Position numbers and translations under genes: made by a program. Shown piece by piece: positions 16,338 to 25,001 of a stretch of 64,000 nucleotides of DNA (position 1 is its first letter; every line of letters starts with the position of its first letter). Origin of the DNA: an uncultured Bacteroidales bacterium (GTDB taxonomy: Bacteria > Bacteroidota > Bacteroidia > Bacteroidales > F082); contig CAMZAM010000004.1 in assembly GCA_947304185.1 (NCBI GenBank), positions 82,450-146,449 of the forward strand, read 5' to 3'. The notes under the pieces were generated by a model. The model searched no databases and was not told the DNA's origin. It was given only the letters and a program-made list of their open reading frames with translations.

Positions 16338-17165
16338 TCAGAATTTTATCTCATCCAAGCGTCTGAGCATCTCCTTTAAGATGGCTGTCATCTTAGGCTC
16401 TGCCACGTTGGCTGCGTTGATCACTTCTTCGTGAGTTACCTGCACTGCTATGTCTTTGCCGCCAAGGTCGGTGATGATTGACATCGCAAACACCGGAAGG
16501 CCGCAGTGACGTGCTATGATAACCTCAGGCACTGTTGACATTCCCACGCAGTCGCCGCCGATTACGCGATAGTAGTTATATTCGGCCGGAGTTTCGTAAG
16601 TCGGGCCTGTGTCGCCGACGTAAACGCCGTGTTGCACTTGAATCTTCAGCTCGTCAGCAATCTTATCGGCGAAAGCCAGTACGTTTTTGTTATATGCCTC
16701 GCTCATCTCCGGGAAACGTGTCCCGATGCGGTCGTCGTTCTTGCCAATCAACGGGTTAGGCAACAGGTTGATGTGGTCGGTGATAAACATGATGTCGCTC
16801 ACTCTGAAGTCAGGGTTGATGCCGCCGCTGGCATTTGAAAGCACTAACAGCTTGATACCCAGATATTTAAGCACGCGAATTGGGAATGTCACTTCCTTTG
16901 TGCTGTAACCTTCATAATAATGGAAACGGCCTTGCATGGCCACGACCTTACGTCCGCTCAGAGTACCCAAAATGAGTTTCCCCTGATGTCCGGCAACTGT
17001 CGAAACAGGGAAGTTGGGAATCTCTGAGTATGAGATAGAGTATTGAGTATCAATAACATTCACTAATCCGCCCAAGCCTGAACCCAACACAATACCTACT
17101 TCAGGTTCAAAGCCATTTGTCTTCGATTTGATAAAATCTACTGTCTCAAGAATTTTTTCCAACAT
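16338..17165 (-). CDS. punA: Purine-nucleoside phosphorylase, trimeric class
   Basis: A 275-residue enzyme that phosphorolyses purine nucleosides to base and ribose-1-phosphate. Visible motifs are the phosphate-binding 'IVLGSGLGGL', 'AGHQGKLILG', 'MQGRFHYYEGYS', 'SNASGGIN', and the base pocket 'GPTYETPAEYNYYRVIGGDCVGMSTVPE', of which the Glu and Asn/Asp determine base choice. The class is the human-like trimer (PNP/MTAP). It is embedded between lpxK and lpxH; its start overlaps the end of lpxK by 20 bases. Confidence 0.92.
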   Translation of the reverse strand: MLEKILETVDFIKSKTNGFEPEVGIVLGSGLGGLVNVIDTQYSISYSEIPNFPVSTVAGHQGKLILGTLSGRKVVAMQGRFHYYEGYSTKEVTFPIRVLKYLGIKLLVLSNASGGINPDFRVSDIMFITDHINLLPNPLIGKNDDRIGTRFPEMSEAYNKNVLAFADKIADELKIQVQHGVYVGDTGPTYETPAEYNYYRVIGGDCVGMSTVPEVIIARHCGLPVFAMSIITDLGGKDIAVQVTHEEVINAANVAEPKMTAILKEMLRRLDEIKF

Positions 17166-18195
17166 AGTCTAAAATCAAATTTTTAAATATTTCTTCTTCT
17201 TTCTCATCGTTGAAACGCACCTCGATCGGGATGGTAAACAGCGGCACGTTCTCAAACCTGCTGAGATAAGAATCTTTTGTTATTCGCATTAAGTCTTTTT
17301 CTGTCGTCACAATGATTTTACTCTTGCCGATAACGCTGTTGTAGCCGTCGATAATCATGTCGATATCGCTGTCGCTAAAGCAGTGGTGGTCGTCGAAATA
17401 ATTGGTAATCAATGTGTTATACTTTCTCTTAAGGTGATCTTCGAGAGGATACGGATTGGCTATGCCGCAGAACAGATATATCGATTTGATGTTCTGTGGC
17501 TGTGTCTCCATGGCCGTCTGGTTGACAGGCTTAAGTCCTTGAAAATCAATATATGTAAAGAAAACTTTCTGATATGGTCTTGCATTGAGGACGTTGATCA
17601 TGTCGCGTTTATCGTAAGGCAGCAGCACGCGTGGTGATTTCGTCACTATGATGATGTCGGCACGTCTCGCAGCGCATTTTACATCGCGCAGATTACCAGC
17701 CGGGACAAGCATATCTTTCTTGTAGATGTTGTAATACTCGGTCAGGAGGATGTTCATGCCTGGCTTGATACGTCTGTGTTGGAATGCATCGTCGAGGAGC
17801 ACTACGTCAGGGGTCTTCTCTTGGTGCATCAGCCTTGAAACGCCGTCCGGACGGTCTTCGTCGACAGCCACTGCTATGTTGTTGTATTTGGTGTGATAGA
17901 GTAGAGGCTCATCGCCGATTTGCTCGTATGTCGTGTCGTCTTTAGCCAGCACAAACCCATTGGTTTTACGGCCATATCCACGACTCAGGACCGCCACGTT
18001 GAATTTGTCTTTAAGAAACCTGATGAGATATTCGGTGTGAGGCGTTTTGCCAGTGCCGCCAAACGAAAGGTTGCCAATGCAGATCGTCGGGACACTGAAA
18101 CTCTCCGAGCCGACAATCCCGCAGTCATAAAGCCAATGGCGAATGTAAAGTACAATCGCGTAAAGCCATGATAACGGTGCTAACAATCTTCTCAT
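17146..18195 (-). CDS. lpxK: Tetraacyldisaccharide 4'-kinase
   Basis: A 349-residue membrane-associated kinase that phosphorylates the 4' position of the lipid A disaccharide. It has an N-terminal hydrophobic helix ('PLSWLYAIVLYIRHWLYDCG'), a Walker A motif in 'GNLSFGGTGKTPH', 'VLSRGYGRK', 'GDEPLLYH', and 'DDAFQHRR', all characteristic of LpxK. It heads the minus-strand block lpxK-punA-lpxH-peptidase, probably one transcript from the -7 box at 18220-18227. Confidence 0.94.
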   Translation of the reverse strand: MRRLLAPLSWLYAIVLYIRHWLYDCGIVGSESFSVPTICIGNLSFGGTGKTPHTEYLIRFLKDKFNVAVLSRGYGRKTNGFVLAKDDTTYEQIGDEPLLYHTKYNNIAVAVDEDRPDGVSRLMHQEKTPDVVLLDDAFQHRRIKPGMNILLTEYYNIYKKDMLVPAGNLRDVKCAARRADIIIVTKSPRVLLPYDKRDMINVLNARPYQKVFFTYIDFQGLKPVNQTAMETQPQNIKSIYLFCGIANPYPLEDHLKRKYNTLITNYFDDHHCFSDSDIDMIIDGYNSVIGKSKIIVTTEKDLMRITKDSYLSRFENVPLFTIPIEVRFNDEKEEEIFKNLILDYVGKNS

Positions 18196-18211
18196 TGGTT
18201 ACTTTTTGATA

Positions 18212-18227
18212 CAAACGTACAAATATA
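18212..18227 (-). promoter_or_regulatory. Overlapping -7 boxes for the lpxK operon
   Basis: On the minus strand TATATTTG (18220-18227) and TACGTTTG (18212-18219) lie end to end, 17-25 bases ahead of the lpxK start. Both fit TAnnTTTG; no clear -33 element is seen. Confidence 0.55.
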
Positions 18228-18284
18228 CAAATTATTTTTGATTTGCGAATCATTATTTTTATTATTTTAGCGAAAAATTTCGAA

Positions 18285-19079
18285 ATGAATAAAGTTAGTG
18301 AGATCGTAGGTTGTATCACCGATATCGCACCTTTGAATTGGCAGGAGTCGTGGGACAATGCCGGACTTCTTGTCGGTGATGCTAATATGCTGATAGATAA
18401 GGCTTTAGTGACTCTAGATGTGACTGAAGCCGTCATCAATGAGGCAATAGAAAAAGGCTTTCATCTTGTGATAAGCCATCACCCTCTGATTTACCGTCCG
18501 CTGAAGCATATTTTGCCCGAAAACACTATCGAACGCACTATCATCAAGGCTATAAAACATGATATCGCCATTGCCTGCATGCATACCAACCTCGACAATA
18601 GCTATCTGGGCGTGAGCAAATGGCTCGCCGACCGGTTGGGAGTGAAGAACTTACAGGTACTCGAACCTATGAAGGTGGATGAAGACGTAGTCACCGGCGG
18701 TGGCATGGTCGGCGAGCTTGAAAAACCGCTCAATGAAACCGAATTTTTGACTTTGGTGAAAAAAAATCTCAACGCAAAAGCACTTCGCCATTCAGAATTT
18801 TTAGGAAAGAAAATAAAAAAAGTGGCTGTCTGCGGCGGCTCCGGATTTTTTATGCTTGACAATGTAAAGCATTGTGGAGCAGACGCTTACGTTACTGGTG
18901 ATGTGAAATATCACGACTTTTTCGAGGCCGACGGAAGGCTTCTTCTGGTCGACGCAGGCCACTATGAAACAGAACAATTTACAAAAGAATTAATTGCTGA
19001 TGCAATTATTAAAAAATTTTGTAATTTTGCAGTTTCAATTTCGAGCGTGAAAACTAACTCGATAAATTATTTTGTATAA
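18285..19079 (+). CDS. Nif3-like dinuclear metal center hexameric protein
   Basis: The start at 18285 (MNKVSEIV) is chosen over a TTG at 18243, which would add a non-conserved segment inside the promoter region. The 264-residue protein carries family signatures: 'DNAGLLVGD', 'VISHHPLIYRPL' (two His metal ligands), 'ACMHTNLDN', and 'YVTGDVKYHDFF' with a later 'GHYETE'. Members form toroidal hexamers with two metals per subunit; the reaction is not settled, and older GTP cyclohydrolase labels are not well supported. A zinc-ribbon gene follows after 18 bases, a frequent pairing. Confidence 0.88.
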   Translation: MNKVSEIVGCITDIAPLNWQESWDNAGLLVGDANMLIDKALVTLDVTEAVINEAIEKGFHLVISHHPLIYRPLKHILPENTIERTIIKAIKHDIAIACMHTNLDNSYLGVSKWLADRLGVKNLQVLEPMKVDEDVVTGGGMVGELEKPLNETEFLTLVKKNLNAKALRHSEFLGKKIKKVAVCGGSGFFMLDNVKHCGADAYVTGDVKYHDFFEADGRLLLVDAGHYETEQFTKELIADAIIKKFCNFAVSISSVKTNSINYFV

Positions 19080-19097
19080 ATATTAAATTTAACATAA

Positions 19098-19886
19098 ATG
19101 GCTGATACTCAGGAACTTAAACTCAACGAAGAAGAACAGATTGAAGTTACCGTTGAAAGAAAATTGGTTGCACTTTACACTCTGCAACAGATTGATTCGA
19201 AGATCGACAGAATCCGCATCGTGCGTGGCGAGCTGCCTGAAGCAGTGCAAGACCTCGAAGATGAAGTGGCCGGTCTCGAGACTCGTATCGAGAACTATAA
19301 CGCCGACCTGAAGAAATTCAACACCGACGTTACCAACTACAAAATCAAGATCAAAGAGACACAGGCTCTCATCAAGAAATATGAAGAGCAGCAGAATCAG
19401 GTGCGTAACAGCCGTGAATACGACTCTCTGACAAAAGAGGCTGAGTATCAATCACTTGAGATTCAGCTCTGCGAGAAGAGAATCAAAGACGCAACGATTA
19501 AGATTGAGGATATCAAGACAAATCTTGAGGCTACCGAACAGAAACTTGCTGAACGTAAGAACGACCTCGTGGTGAAACAGGGTGAGCTCCAGTCAATCGT
19601 TGAAGAGACTGAGAAAGAAGAGGAAGAACTTGTTGCAAAGTCAAAGGAAAGCGAAGCTTTGATCGAGGAACGTCTGCTCTCAGCTTACAAACGCATCAGA
19701 AAAGGTGCACGTAACGGCTTGGCAGTCGTGAAAATCGAGCGTGATGCCTGCGGCGGATGCTTCAACAAGATCCCACCTCAACACCAGCTCGATATTCGTA
19801 TCCACAAGAAGATTATCGTGTGTGAGTACTGCGGCCGTATCTTGGTCGACCAAGACATCATCGACCAGTACAACGCAAAAGGCTGA
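19098..19886 (+). CDS. Coiled-coil protein with C-terminal C4-type zinc ribbon
   Basis: A 262-residue cytoplasmic protein. Residues about 10-200 form a long coiled coil rich in Glu/Lys; the C-terminus has four cysteines in 'DACGGCFNKIPPQ' and 'IVCEYCGRILVDQD', a zinc ribbon. Proteins of this build, usually next to Nif3-like genes, are common in bacteria and are likened to nucleic-acid binding chaperones, but the function is unknown. Its codon use suggests strong expression. It is the last gene of the pair. Confidence 0.85.
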   Translation: MADTQELKLNEEEQIEVTVERKLVALYTLQQIDSKIDRIRIVRGELPEAVQDLEDEVAGLETRIENYNADLKKFNTDVTNYKIKIKETQALIKKYEEQQNQVRNSREYDSLTKEAEYQSLEIQLCEKRIKDATIKIEDIKTNLEATEQKLAERKNDLVVKQGELQSIVEETEKEEEELVAKSKESEALIEERLLSAYKRIRKGARNGLAVVKIERDACGGCFNKIPPQHQLDIRIHKKIIVCEYCGRILVDQDIIDQYNAKG

Positions 19887-19891
19887 TTCCG

Positions 19892-21376
19892 TTAGTCAAG
19901 TCTGAACTTAAGAGAGATGACCACCTGATTGATGTTGGTCGTCTCTTTTATTTGTGTCTCGTCGGCAACCAAATCGCCAGTGGCATTCGCGTAATACGCA
20001 GGATACGTGGTATATTGCGAATACAAGTCGTAAGTGTTGTTTCGCTGACTCAACACGTATGCCGCATCGAGGGTGAAGCGGTGATAAGTGTAGCCAAAAC
20101 CTAACGAATATGACGTGGTCTGCAGATCTTTCTTGCCGAAGCCGAACGGACTTCCATAAAGAGCGTAACCTGCTCTGAATGCAAGAGTTTGCCATCTCCA
20201 CTCGGTACCGATACGGAAGTTGGAAGTGCCTTTGTAGTTATCCTTGATGAAGTTGTTCAAATTGCTGTAGTTGAAGTCATAACTTGAGGCACGCATCTTG
20301 CTGTAGTCGACATATTCATAATCGCCGGTGATCATACCGTAGTTGCCAAAAATCAAAGCTGCGCTGGCATTGAAACGGAATGGGGTAGTGACTGTGTAAG
20401 AATATGTACCGGTTGGCGACTCGTAGGAATATGTCCCGAAGTTGAATGCTGCATTTGTCTCGGTATTCCAGCTTTCCGTTACCTTATATAAATAAGGTGT
20501 TGAGAATGAAGCGCCTAATCTGACCCATCTCGCAGGATACACAATGGCACCGACCTTGGCGTTGATACCCCATCCTGAGTTGGAGATGTTTTCTGTCTGA
20601 CTCCAGTTTTTGAAAGTTTCACCATGGGTGAGGTTGCTCTCTTTGTATTCTTTCGTCATTTTTCTGTCGAAATAAGGTATTCCGATAGATACGCCCATGA
20701 AGAATTTATCGTTGAAGTTGAATCCTGATGCGAATGTGAATTCTTTTGATGTTCCTCTCTTGCTGATGCCGTATTCCTGATTGATGCCGCCTGCAGGGAC
20801 GAATGTGGTGCAACCGTCACCAGTTATCGTGTCGATGACGTATGTCTGATATAATGGATATATCAGGTTAGGAGAGAAACTCTCCAAAGCATTTGGCGAG
20901 TTGATTCCGTTCTCTGACAGCTCGGTGGAGTAGGCATCAACAAGCGATGTGTTGACGTTATTGCCGCTGGCATATGAATTCAGCGCGTAATTGTTTAACT
21001 TATTGATACCCAAGGCGAAACTTACGGTCTTAAGCGAGCCGTCGTTGATATCCTGAGTCCACGTCAGACCGATGTTATTAGTATGTAACTTAAAGTCACG
21101 GTCGGAGTTACGGCTGCCTTGGTAGTTTGTCTCGTTAGAGATGGCGTAAAACGACGGCGTGTAGACGAACGAAGCTTTACGGAATAGTCCCAATCCTGCT
21201 GGGTTGATAGCTATCGCCGAGAAGTCTGACCCGACGGCGCCCATGGCGTTGCCCATGGCTGCACTCTTTGCTGTTCCCTGATAATAGATGGAGGAGAAGT
21301 CGAGAAGGTCGCTGTCATCCTGTGCCATCGCTAAGAACGGAACTAATATCGTGATGATTAAAAAGAACTTTTTCAT
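19892..21376 (-). CDS. OmpP1/FadL family outer-membrane porin
   Basis: A 494-residue protein with a signal peptide (1-18, cleavage after 'LAMA'), then 'YYQGTAKSAAMGNAMGAVGSDFSAIAINPAGLG', which contains the N-terminal plug-like motif with the conserved NPAGL of FadL/TodX proteins. The rest is an alternating-strand beta barrel ending in 'NQVVISLKFRLD'. FadL proteins bring hydrophobic compounds such as fatty acids across the outer membrane; the substrate here is unknown. The gene is convergent with the zinc-ribbon gene, five bases apart. Confidence 0.85.
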   Translation of the reverse strand: MKKFFLIITILVPFLAMAQDDSDLLDFSSIYYQGTAKSAAMGNAMGAVGSDFSAIAINPAGLGLFRKASFVYTPSFYAISNETNYQGSRNSDRDFKLHTNNIGLTWTQDINDGSLKTVSFALGINKLNNYALNSYASGNNVNTSLVDAYSTELSENGINSPNALESFSPNLIYPLYQTYVIDTITGDGCTTFVPAGGINQEYGISKRGTSKEFTFASGFNFNDKFFMGVSIGIPYFDRKMTKEYKESNLTHGETFKNWSQTENISNSGWGINAKVGAIVYPARWVRLGASFSTPYLYKVTESWNTETNAAFNFGTYSYESPTGTYSYTVTTPFRFNASAALIFGNYGMITGDYEYVDYSKMRASSYDFNYSNLNNFIKDNYKGTSNFRIGTEWRWQTLAFRAGYALYGSPFGFGKKDLQTTSYSLGFGYTYHRFTLDAAYVLSQRNNTYDLYSQYTTYPAYYANATGDLVADETQIKETTNINQVVISLKFRLD

Positions 21377-21380
21377 ATCT

Positions 21381-21408
21381 TATAACTTTAATCTTTTAAC
21401 TTTTAACT
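21381..21408. repeat. Short TTTAACTTTTAA-type repeat
   Basis: AT-rich repetition (ATAACTTTAATCTTTTAAC-like) between the FadL-like gene and the perfect hairpin; a weak member of the degenerate TTTA repeat family seen in four other intergenic sites. Confidence 0.4.
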
Positions 21409-21430
21409 AGGGACGGACGGGTCCGTCCCT
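21409..21430. terminator. Perfect hairpin after the Arg-Pro repeat lipoprotein gene
   Basis: AGGGACGGAC (21409-21418) and GTCCGTCCCT (21421-21430) are perfect inverted repeats, four bases past the stop of the upstream minus-strand gene. There is no strong T-run on either side, so it may be a transcript-end or processing hairpin rather than a full intrinsic terminator. Confidence 0.55.
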
Positions 21431-21434
21431 TTGT

Positions 21435-22520
21435 TTATCTGCGACCTCCGCTGCTTCTGCTGCCGCCACCAGAGCTTCCGCTTCTGCTGCCTCCGCCGTA
21501 ACTTCCTCCGCTTGAGCTACTGCTACTTCTTGGTGAGGAGTAGGAGCTGCTGCTTCTTGGAGCTGAGTTGCTGCTACTGCGTGTACTGCTTGGTCTTGCG
21601 GTGCTGTTATTGCTCGGACGTGAAGAGTTGCTGCTCGGTCTTGCAGTACTGCTACTGCTTGGTCTTGTAGTGGTGCTACTTGGTCTTGCAGTAGTTCCGC
21701 TGCTTGGACGAGTAGTGGTGTTACTTGGTCGGGCTGTTGTGCCGTTGCTAGGCCTTGAAGTAGTGCTTGCAGGTCTTGCCGTGCTGCTTGCAGGTCTTGC
21801 CGTAGCGCTGCTCTTTGGACGTTCGGTAGTGGTGCTCGGTCTTGCCGATGCATTAGTCGGTCTTGCAGTGCCGTTCGGTCTTACATATTCTGAGCTTGAG
21901 CGTGTTTGACGGCTTGAACTTGCAGGAGCGTAGCTCTTGCTGTTCGCTGCGTCTCTTCCGCCGCCGTTGCTGACGTTACCGTTACCACGATTTATCGCAC
22001 CGCGATGGCTGTTGTTGAAGATACCACTATGATAAGCATGATGGTTGTGATGCGGGTGATAATGGTGGTGATGATAATAGTGATGATGGTAGTAACCGCC
22101 CCAGGCCCAATATGGGTCGTATCCCCAGTGATATCCTGCATATGACCAGTAGTAAGGGTCGTATCTGTAGTAAGGATACCAGTAGGGATCCCAGCCATAG
22201 TAGTAATATGGCCAACCGAAACCTGCTCCGATCTCGACGGTGACGCGAGTCTCAGGTTCGACCTCCTGGACGATGTAAACGGTGTCTACAATGCGTTCGA
22301 TGCTGTCCGTGACGGTGTATTCTTCGTAATTTTTACGCGTTTCACTCTTCACGGAGTTGGAATCGAAATATCCGTAATTTGATGTGACGAGCACTTTTTC
22401 GTACTGCGAATCCTTGTCGTAAGGTGAGTAATAAGCGTCGTCATTAATGACGTTATTGCTTGACGCACAGGCAGTTAACAACATTGTTGTCGCTGCGATG
22501 ATAATGATGCTCCTTTTCAT
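21435..22520 (-). CDS. Lipoprotein with His/Tyr-rich region and Arg-Pro repeat tail
   Basis: A 361-residue protein with lipobox LTAC (Cys about 18). Residues about 95-165 are rich in Tyr, Trp, Gly, then His (runs of HHHYYHHHH type), a likely metal-binding or surface-sticky segment. Residues about 210-310 hold some 14 degenerate units of 6-8 residues around (A/T/S)RP(S/A), followed by a Ser-rich stretch and a Gly-Ser end. It has no recognised enzymatic domain. The repetition at DNA level (about 21570-21870) opens several long frames on other strands, which are artefacts. Probably an envelope protein exposed or wall-interacting; function unknown. Confidence 0.7.
   Translation of the reverse strand: MKRSIIIIAATTMLLTACASSNNVINDDAYYSPYDKDSQYEKVLVTSNYGYFDSNSVKSETRKNYEEYTVTDSIERIVDTVYIVQEVEPETRVTVEIGAGFGWPYYYYGWDPYWYPYYRYDPYYWSYAGYHWGYDPYWAWGGYYHHHYYHHHHYHPHHNHHAYHSGIFNNSHRGAINRGNGNVSNGGGRDAANSKSYAPASSSRQTRSSSEYVRPNGTARPTNASARPSTTTERPKSSATARPASSTARPASTTSRPSNGTTARPSNTTTRPSSGTTARPSSTTTRPSSSSTARPSSNSSRPSNNSTARPSSTRSSSNSAPRSSSSYSSPRSSSSSSGGSYGGGSRSGSSGGGSRSSGGRR
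21570..21870 (-). repeat. Degenerate tandem repeat coding for Arg-Pro units
   Basis: About 300 bases of imperfect 18-24-base units (recurring CTTGGTCTTGC-like core on the plus strand) that encode the Arg-Pro repeats of the lipoprotein. Copy number may vary between strains. Confidence 0.7.
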
Positions 22521-22559
22521 AATAATTCAATTTTTATTTATACTTTGCAAAAATTTTTG

Positions 22560-22567
22560 TAATTTTG
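22560..22567 (+). promoter_or_regulatory. Promoter -7 box for proS
   Basis: TAATTTTG fits TAnnTTTG, about 42 bases ahead of the proS ATG. The -33 element is not clear. Confidence 0.5.
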
Positions 22568-22608
22568 CACACTGAAATACTAACAAAAATCGTACCAAAC
22601 TTTTAAAA

Positions 22609-24081
22609 ATGGCAAAAGAAATTACAACACGTCAAGAAAATTATTCACAATGGTATAATGATATCGTGAATAAAGCCGAGTTGGCGGAGAGTTCCGCAGT
22701 GAGAGGTTGTATGGTGATAAAGCCTTACGGATATGCTATTTGGGAGTTCATGCATGACGCTCTCGACAAGATGTTTAAGGACACCGGTCACGTCAACGCG
22801 TATTTCCCGCTTTTTATTCCAAAAAGTTTTTTCAGCAAGGAAGCAAGTCACGTTGAAGGCTTCGCAAAGGAGTGCGCCGTCGTTACGCATTACCGCCTGA
22901 TGAAAAACCCCGATGGACCTGGTATCGTGGTCGACCCGGAGGCAAAATTGGAAGAAGAGTTGATAGTACGTCCAACTTCAGAGACAATCATTTGGGATAC
23001 ATATCGTAACTGGATCAAGAGCTACCGCGACCTCCCGATTCTGTGCAACCAGTGGGCTAACGTGGTGCGCTGGGAGATGCGTACTCGCTTGTTCCTCCGT
23101 ACAGCCGAGTTCCTGTGGCAAGAAGGTCATACCGCTCACGCCACACGTGAAGAGGCTATGGCTGAAGCCGAGAAAATGCTCACTGTTTATGCTGATTTCG
23201 CCGAGAAATACATGGCTGTTCCGGTCATCCGCGGTATTAAGTCGGCCAACGAGCGTTTCGCAGGCGCTGTCGAGACATTCTGCATCGAGGCTATGATGCA
23301 GGACGGCAAGGCATTGCAGGCTGGTACGTCACACTTCCTCGGACAGAACTTCGCTAAGGCTTTCGACGTGAAATATCTTAATAAGGAGAATAAACTCGAA
23401 TATGTTTGGGCTACATCATGGGGCGTTTCAACACGTCTGATGGGCGCTCTCATCATGGCTCACTCAGATGATAACGGTCTGGTGTTACCTCCAAAGGTTG
23501 CTCCAATCGAGGTTGTCATCGTTCCTATCTACAAGACCGACGATCAGCAGCAGGCAGTTCTCGATTACTGCGCTAAGATGAAACAACGTCTTGAGGCTAA
23601 AGGACTTAGAGTGAAATTCGATGACCGCGACACTCAGAAACCAGGATTCAAATTCGCTGAATGGGAGATGAAAGGCGTGCCGGTACGTCTCGCAGCAGGT
23701 CCACGCGACGTTGAGAACCAGACCGTTGAGATCGCTCGCCGTGACACCTTGACAAAACAGTCGATTTCAGAAGTCGAGATGGAAGACCACATCCTCGGAC
23801 TGCTCGATGAGATTCAGGATAGCTTGTTCAATAGAGCTCTCGAATATCGCAAGGCTAACACACATCGCGTCGACACTTGGGATGAGTTTAAACAGGTGAT
23901 CGAAAACGGCGGATTCGCTTACGCACACTGGGATGGTACGACAGAGACAGAGTTGGCTATCAAGGAGGAGACAAAGGCTACATTGCGTTGCATACCGCTT
24001 GACGACGACTACGAAGACGGCGTCGACGTCTACTCTGGAAAGCCTTCGAAGAGAAGAGTGATATTCGCCAAGGCATACTAA
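22609..24081 (+). CDS. proS: Prolyl-tRNA synthetase, type 3 (archaeal/eukaryotic-like)
   Basis: A 490-residue class II synthetase that charges tRNA-Pro. Motifs: N-terminal '[19 protein letters not shown]'; motif 2 region '[24 protein letters not shown]'-type segment beginning near residue 162; motif 3 '[18 protein letters not shown]'; then an anticodon-binding domain and the short C-terminal zinc-like domain ending '[11 protein letters not shown]'. It lacks the long editing insertion of the bacterial type 1 enzyme, as in most Bacteroidetes. Cytoplasmic, essential. Confidence 0.95.
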   Translation: MAKEITTRQENYSQWYNDIVNKAELAESSAVRGCMVIKPYGYAIWEFMHDALDKMFKDTGHVNAYFPLFIPKSFFSKEASHVEGFAKECAVVTHYRLMKNPDGPGIVVDPEAKLEEELIVRPTSETIIWDTYRNWIKSYRDLPILCNQWANVVRWEMRTRLFLRTAEFLWQEGHTAHATREEAMAEAEKMLTVYADFAEKYMAVPVIRGIKSANERFAGAVETFCIEAMMQDGKALQAGTSHFLGQNFAKAFDVKYLNKENKLEYVWATSWGVSTRLMGALIMAHSDDNGLVLPPKVAPIEVVIVPIYKTDDQQQAVLDYCAKMKQRLEAKGLRVKFDDRDTQKPGFKFAEWEMKGVPVRLAAGPRDVENQTVEIARRDTLTKQSISEVEMEDHILGLLDEIQDSLFNRALEYRKANTHRVDTWDEFKQVIENGGFAYAHWDGTTETELAIKEETKATLRCIPLDDDYEDGVDVYSGKPSKRRVIFAKAY

Positions 24082-24098
24082 ACCTTGCTATTTATAAA

Positions 24099-24169
24099 TT
24101 TTTAATGCCATTTGCAGAAATGCGACCTACCACAGGGTACTGTGAGCATTTCGAAAATGGCATTAAAAA
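24099..24169 (+). repeat. Long hairpin repeat, copy 1
   Basis: Arms 24099-24123 and 24146-24169 are near-perfect inverted repeats (TTTTTAATGCCATTT and AAATGGCATTAAAAA outer parts, AAATGC/GCATTT inner parts) with a small internal loop. The 22-base apical part holds a nested stem CACAG-GGTA-CTGTG (24131-24144). It lies just after proS and convergent to the GIN lipoprotein. It is not a classic terminator, because the T-run is on the 5' side and the A-run on the 3' side. Confidence 0.8.
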
Positions 24170-24186
24170 TTCAATCATAAACACCG

Positions 24187-24242
24187 GCAGAAATGCGACC
24201 TACCATAGGGTACTGTTGAGCATTTCGAAAATGGCATTAAAA
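24187..24242 (+). repeat. Long hairpin repeat, copy 2 (direct tandem)
   Basis: 56 bases that repeat 24114-24168 with one substitution (C to T) and one inserted T. The substitution turns a C-G pair of the nested stem into U-G, keeping the fold. The left outer arm (TTTTTAATGCC) is missing in this copy, so it could only pair fully with the arm of copy 1. Confidence 0.8.
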
Positions 24243-24244
24243 TA

Positions 24245-25000
24245 TTAATTAAGTGGAAGAAGTTGCCCTCTGGCAAAATCCCCATAGGTGACCTGGATTG
24301 TTTCTGGGTCACCTTTATAATATATATCTCCAAGATTGTTGATGGTGGCCTCGATGTCTTTGCTGGCGCTGATATAGCAATCGCTGGGTGAATCGGTTGT
24401 TATGTGAACTGTTTCAGCGTCGTAATTTCGTGCGTCGATAACACCATAACTCCTTTTATATACTACAAAAGTTTTGTTGTTCTCACCATGTATGTTAAGA
24501 TGGCTTGTACCATAATGATAAACAACACGTAAGTCATTGCAGTTGTTGACGTTTAGGTCGACGTTACCTGATCCGCCATGTATCTCAAAACGGTAAAAAT
24601 CGTTGGGAGGCAGCTGTCCAGTGTAATTGTTTCGCGTATCCAAGGTGCCTGATGAGTTGAAAATGAAGTTTACGATGTCCTTATAATATAAGGTGGCGTG
24701 TAATTCGTAATTGTATGGACGAGTCCAGTTTACAGTAGTTGTGTTGCAGATGGACAAAACGCGGTTGCTGACGTCTGTTGTAATGTTACCGATGATGTTT
24801 TCGCCTGTTGTTATTTCGATGTAGCAGGTATCGGAGCGTACCAACGTAATGTTGATGTTGTCGTTGACGTTTACTTCCTTGAAATCAGGTAGCTCGCGTG
24901 TCTCAGTGACTATCTTACCGATAGTTAGCGGCGCTTTCTTACATGACATAAACGATGCGAGAAATCCTAATGTCAATATAATCAATAACTTACTTTTCAT
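24245..25000 (-). CDS. GIN domain (DUF2807) lipoprotein
   Basis: A 251-residue protein with a lipobox ending FMSC (Cys 20). The body is the GIN/DUF2807 beta-helix: 'RELPDFKEVNVNDNINITL', 'GGSGNVDLNVNNCNDLRV', 'GTSHLNIHGEN', 'RNYDAETVHI', rows of short strands with Asn/Asp turns. The family is abundant in Bacteroidetes envelopes, usually as adhesin- or polysaccharide-related proteins of uncertain role. The start is one base from the end of the PagL-like gene, so the two are co-transcribed. Confidence 0.82.
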   Translation of the reverse strand: MKSKLLIILTLGFLASFMSCKKAPLTIGKIVTETRELPDFKEVNVNDNINITLVRSDTCYIEITTGENIIGNITTDVSNRVLSICNTTTVNWTRPYNYELHATLYYKDIVNFIFNSSGTLDTRNNYTGQLPPNDFYRFEIHGGSGNVDLNVNNCNDLRVVYHYGTSHLNIHGENNKTFVVYKRSYGVIDARNYDAETVHITTDSPSDCYISASKDIEATINNLGDIYYKGDPETIQVTYGDFARGQLLPLN

Positions 25001-25001
25001 C

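Noticed and set aside
21407..21909. Several long frames rich in Arg/Gln/Leu on both strands
   Set aside because: They arise from the Arg-Pro tandem repeat of the lipoprotein gene read in other frames and lack any signal or family pattern.
24099..24242. CRISPR or intrinsic terminator
   Set aside because: Only two repeats without spacer pattern, and the T and A runs are on the wrong sides for a terminator.
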